Source of the DNA: an uncultured Desulfosarcina sp.
GTDB lineage: Bacteria; Desulfobacterota; Desulfobacteria; Desulfobacterales; Desulfosarcinaceae
Direction of reading: 5' to 3'
Assembly: GCF_963668215.1 (NCBI RefSeq)
Contig: NZ_OY764190.1
Coordinates: 4,464,001 to 4,528,000, forward strand
Length of the DNA: 64,000 nt
The translations under genes and the position numbers were made by a program. The notes under the pieces were generated by a model. That model worked only from the letters and a program-made list of their open reading frames with translations, made no database searches and had not been told where the DNA came from. Within the stretch, counting starts at the first letter, position 1, and each line of letters opens with the position of its first letter. Shown here in pieces: positions 63,403 through 64,000 of this stretch.

Positions 63403-63885
63403 CTCAGCCCTCCTGAGCAGGCGATCCATGGCTTGCATGGTTGCGATTGGTTTAAGTTAAGGAAACGATTCGTCTATTTTCATATCTTCGGGATGTGCCT
63501 TTAGTCAAGGCCTGTCGTGTGCTGCGAGGTGGATGCCACCGCATAGGTTTATGAAAATAAAGCAAAATATGTGTTTCCGGGATCGATGGGAGGGGGGCCG
63601 ATCAGCGGGAGATCCGTATTATTGCCTTGGCGCAGTGTAGGGGCGTGGTTCATCCGCGCCCGGTTAGCAAAGGGGGAGAAAAACCCTAAAGGAGGGGATA
63701 AACCCCGCCACTACGCTTGTGCAACATACAGAAAAGTGGTCTCGAAATTCGTATCGATGCAGGCATGACTACGAAAAGCAAAAAAATTCCAATTCGGTTG
63801 CCCTGAGCCGATCGCAGGCGGTTATTGACAACGCTTACACGAATCGATACTGACAATGGCTTTGTTTAAAGGACTTGCTTTGCCA
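63403..63885. promoter_or_regulatory. Intergenic region with a possible promoter
   Basis: About 480 bases without a gene. On the plus strand TTGACA at 63825-63830 and TACTGA at 63848-63853 are 17 bases apart and lie 32 bases before the next ATG, a plausible sigma-70 promoter. The remainder shows nothing clear. Confidence 0.4.
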
Positions 63886-64000
63886 ATGAAACCCATCCTG
63901 ATTGTCAAAACCGGTGGAACCTATCCCGACATGGCGGACCGCTTCGGCGATTTCGAAGACTGGTTCCTCCAGCGGCTGGACCGTGCGTCGCAGCCCATCG
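63886..64000 (+). CDS. Glutamine amidotransferase-like protein, 5' part
   Basis: The window ends 38 codons into this gene. MKPILIVKTGGTYPDM and the following GDFEDWFLQRL resemble the start of GMP-synthase-type class I glutamine amidotransferases. AAAGGAC lies 8 to 9 bases before the ATG. The catalytic Cys and His lie beyond the window, so the family call is provisional. Confidence 0.55.
   Translation, partial: MKPILIVKTGGTYPDMADRFGDFEDWFLQRLDRASQPI

Overview
The window is a GC-rich bacterial chromosome segment with a more AT-rich, transposon-laden stretch in the middle. Gene content points to an anaerobic, probably sulfate-reducing member of the Desulfobacterota. The pointers are a SulP and an SLC13-type anion transporter, YeeE/YedE sulfur-transport proteins one of which appears to contain selenocysteine, a CcsA-type cytochrome c maturation protein, a remnant resembling a sulfite/nitrite reductase C-terminus, a pyrophosphate-dependent phosphofructokinase and Na+/K+ transport systems. 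This assignment is inference; no rRNA or tRNA gene was seen.

Layout. 1-5.4 kb: an IHF-type DNA-bending protein, then on the minus strand a KtrAB potassium uptake pair, two unknown proteins and an NtrC-like regulator whose AAA+ core has lost its sigma-54 contact loop. 5.5-12.8 kb: a signalling and transport operon with two receiver-only proteins, a Cache-domain histidine kinase, a degenerate kinase, a SulP transporter with an unusual insertion, a cytidylate-kinase-like/BON-like/receiver fusion and another receiver. 12.9-18 kb: small exported proteins, a universal stress protein, an ArsB/NhaD-type antiporter and an eIF2B-like protein.

18-32 kb is a mobile-element region. It holds IS110 copy 1, a frameshifted integrase, a broken histone-deacetylase-like gene, a complete IS21 element with a 5-bp target duplication, and a complete IS4-type element with a 9-bp duplication that splits a DUF1232 gene. 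It also holds the split yedE pair with an in-frame TGA followed by a good bacterial SECIS hairpin.

32-44 kb is a second signalling and transport cluster: two more Cache kinases of the same design, three receivers, a receiver-kinase fusion, an SLC13 permease, CBS proteins, CcsA and a Kef-type antiporter. 44-50 kb (minus) is a complete Mrp Na+/H+ antiporter operon (mrpA with fused mrpB, then C, D, E, F, G). It is preceded by a kinase/NtrC pair with an intact GAFTGA loop, and a possible sigma-54 promoter lies upstream of mrpA. 52.7-59.4 kb is a second mobile region: an integrase remnant, IS110 copy 2 (inverted, apparently identical), a tandem pair of tyrosine recombinases bounded by inverted repeats, and another IS4-type element with an 18-bp perfect terminal repeat and 10-bp duplication. 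The end of the window carries an MBL-fold hydrolase, a DUF4136 lipoprotein, the PPi-phosphofructokinase and the start of a glutamine-amidotransferase-like gene.

The common theme is ion and anion homeostasis (K+, Na+/H+, sulfate or other oxyanions) coupled to an unusually dense set of phosphorelay proteins, most of which have no DNA-binding output.
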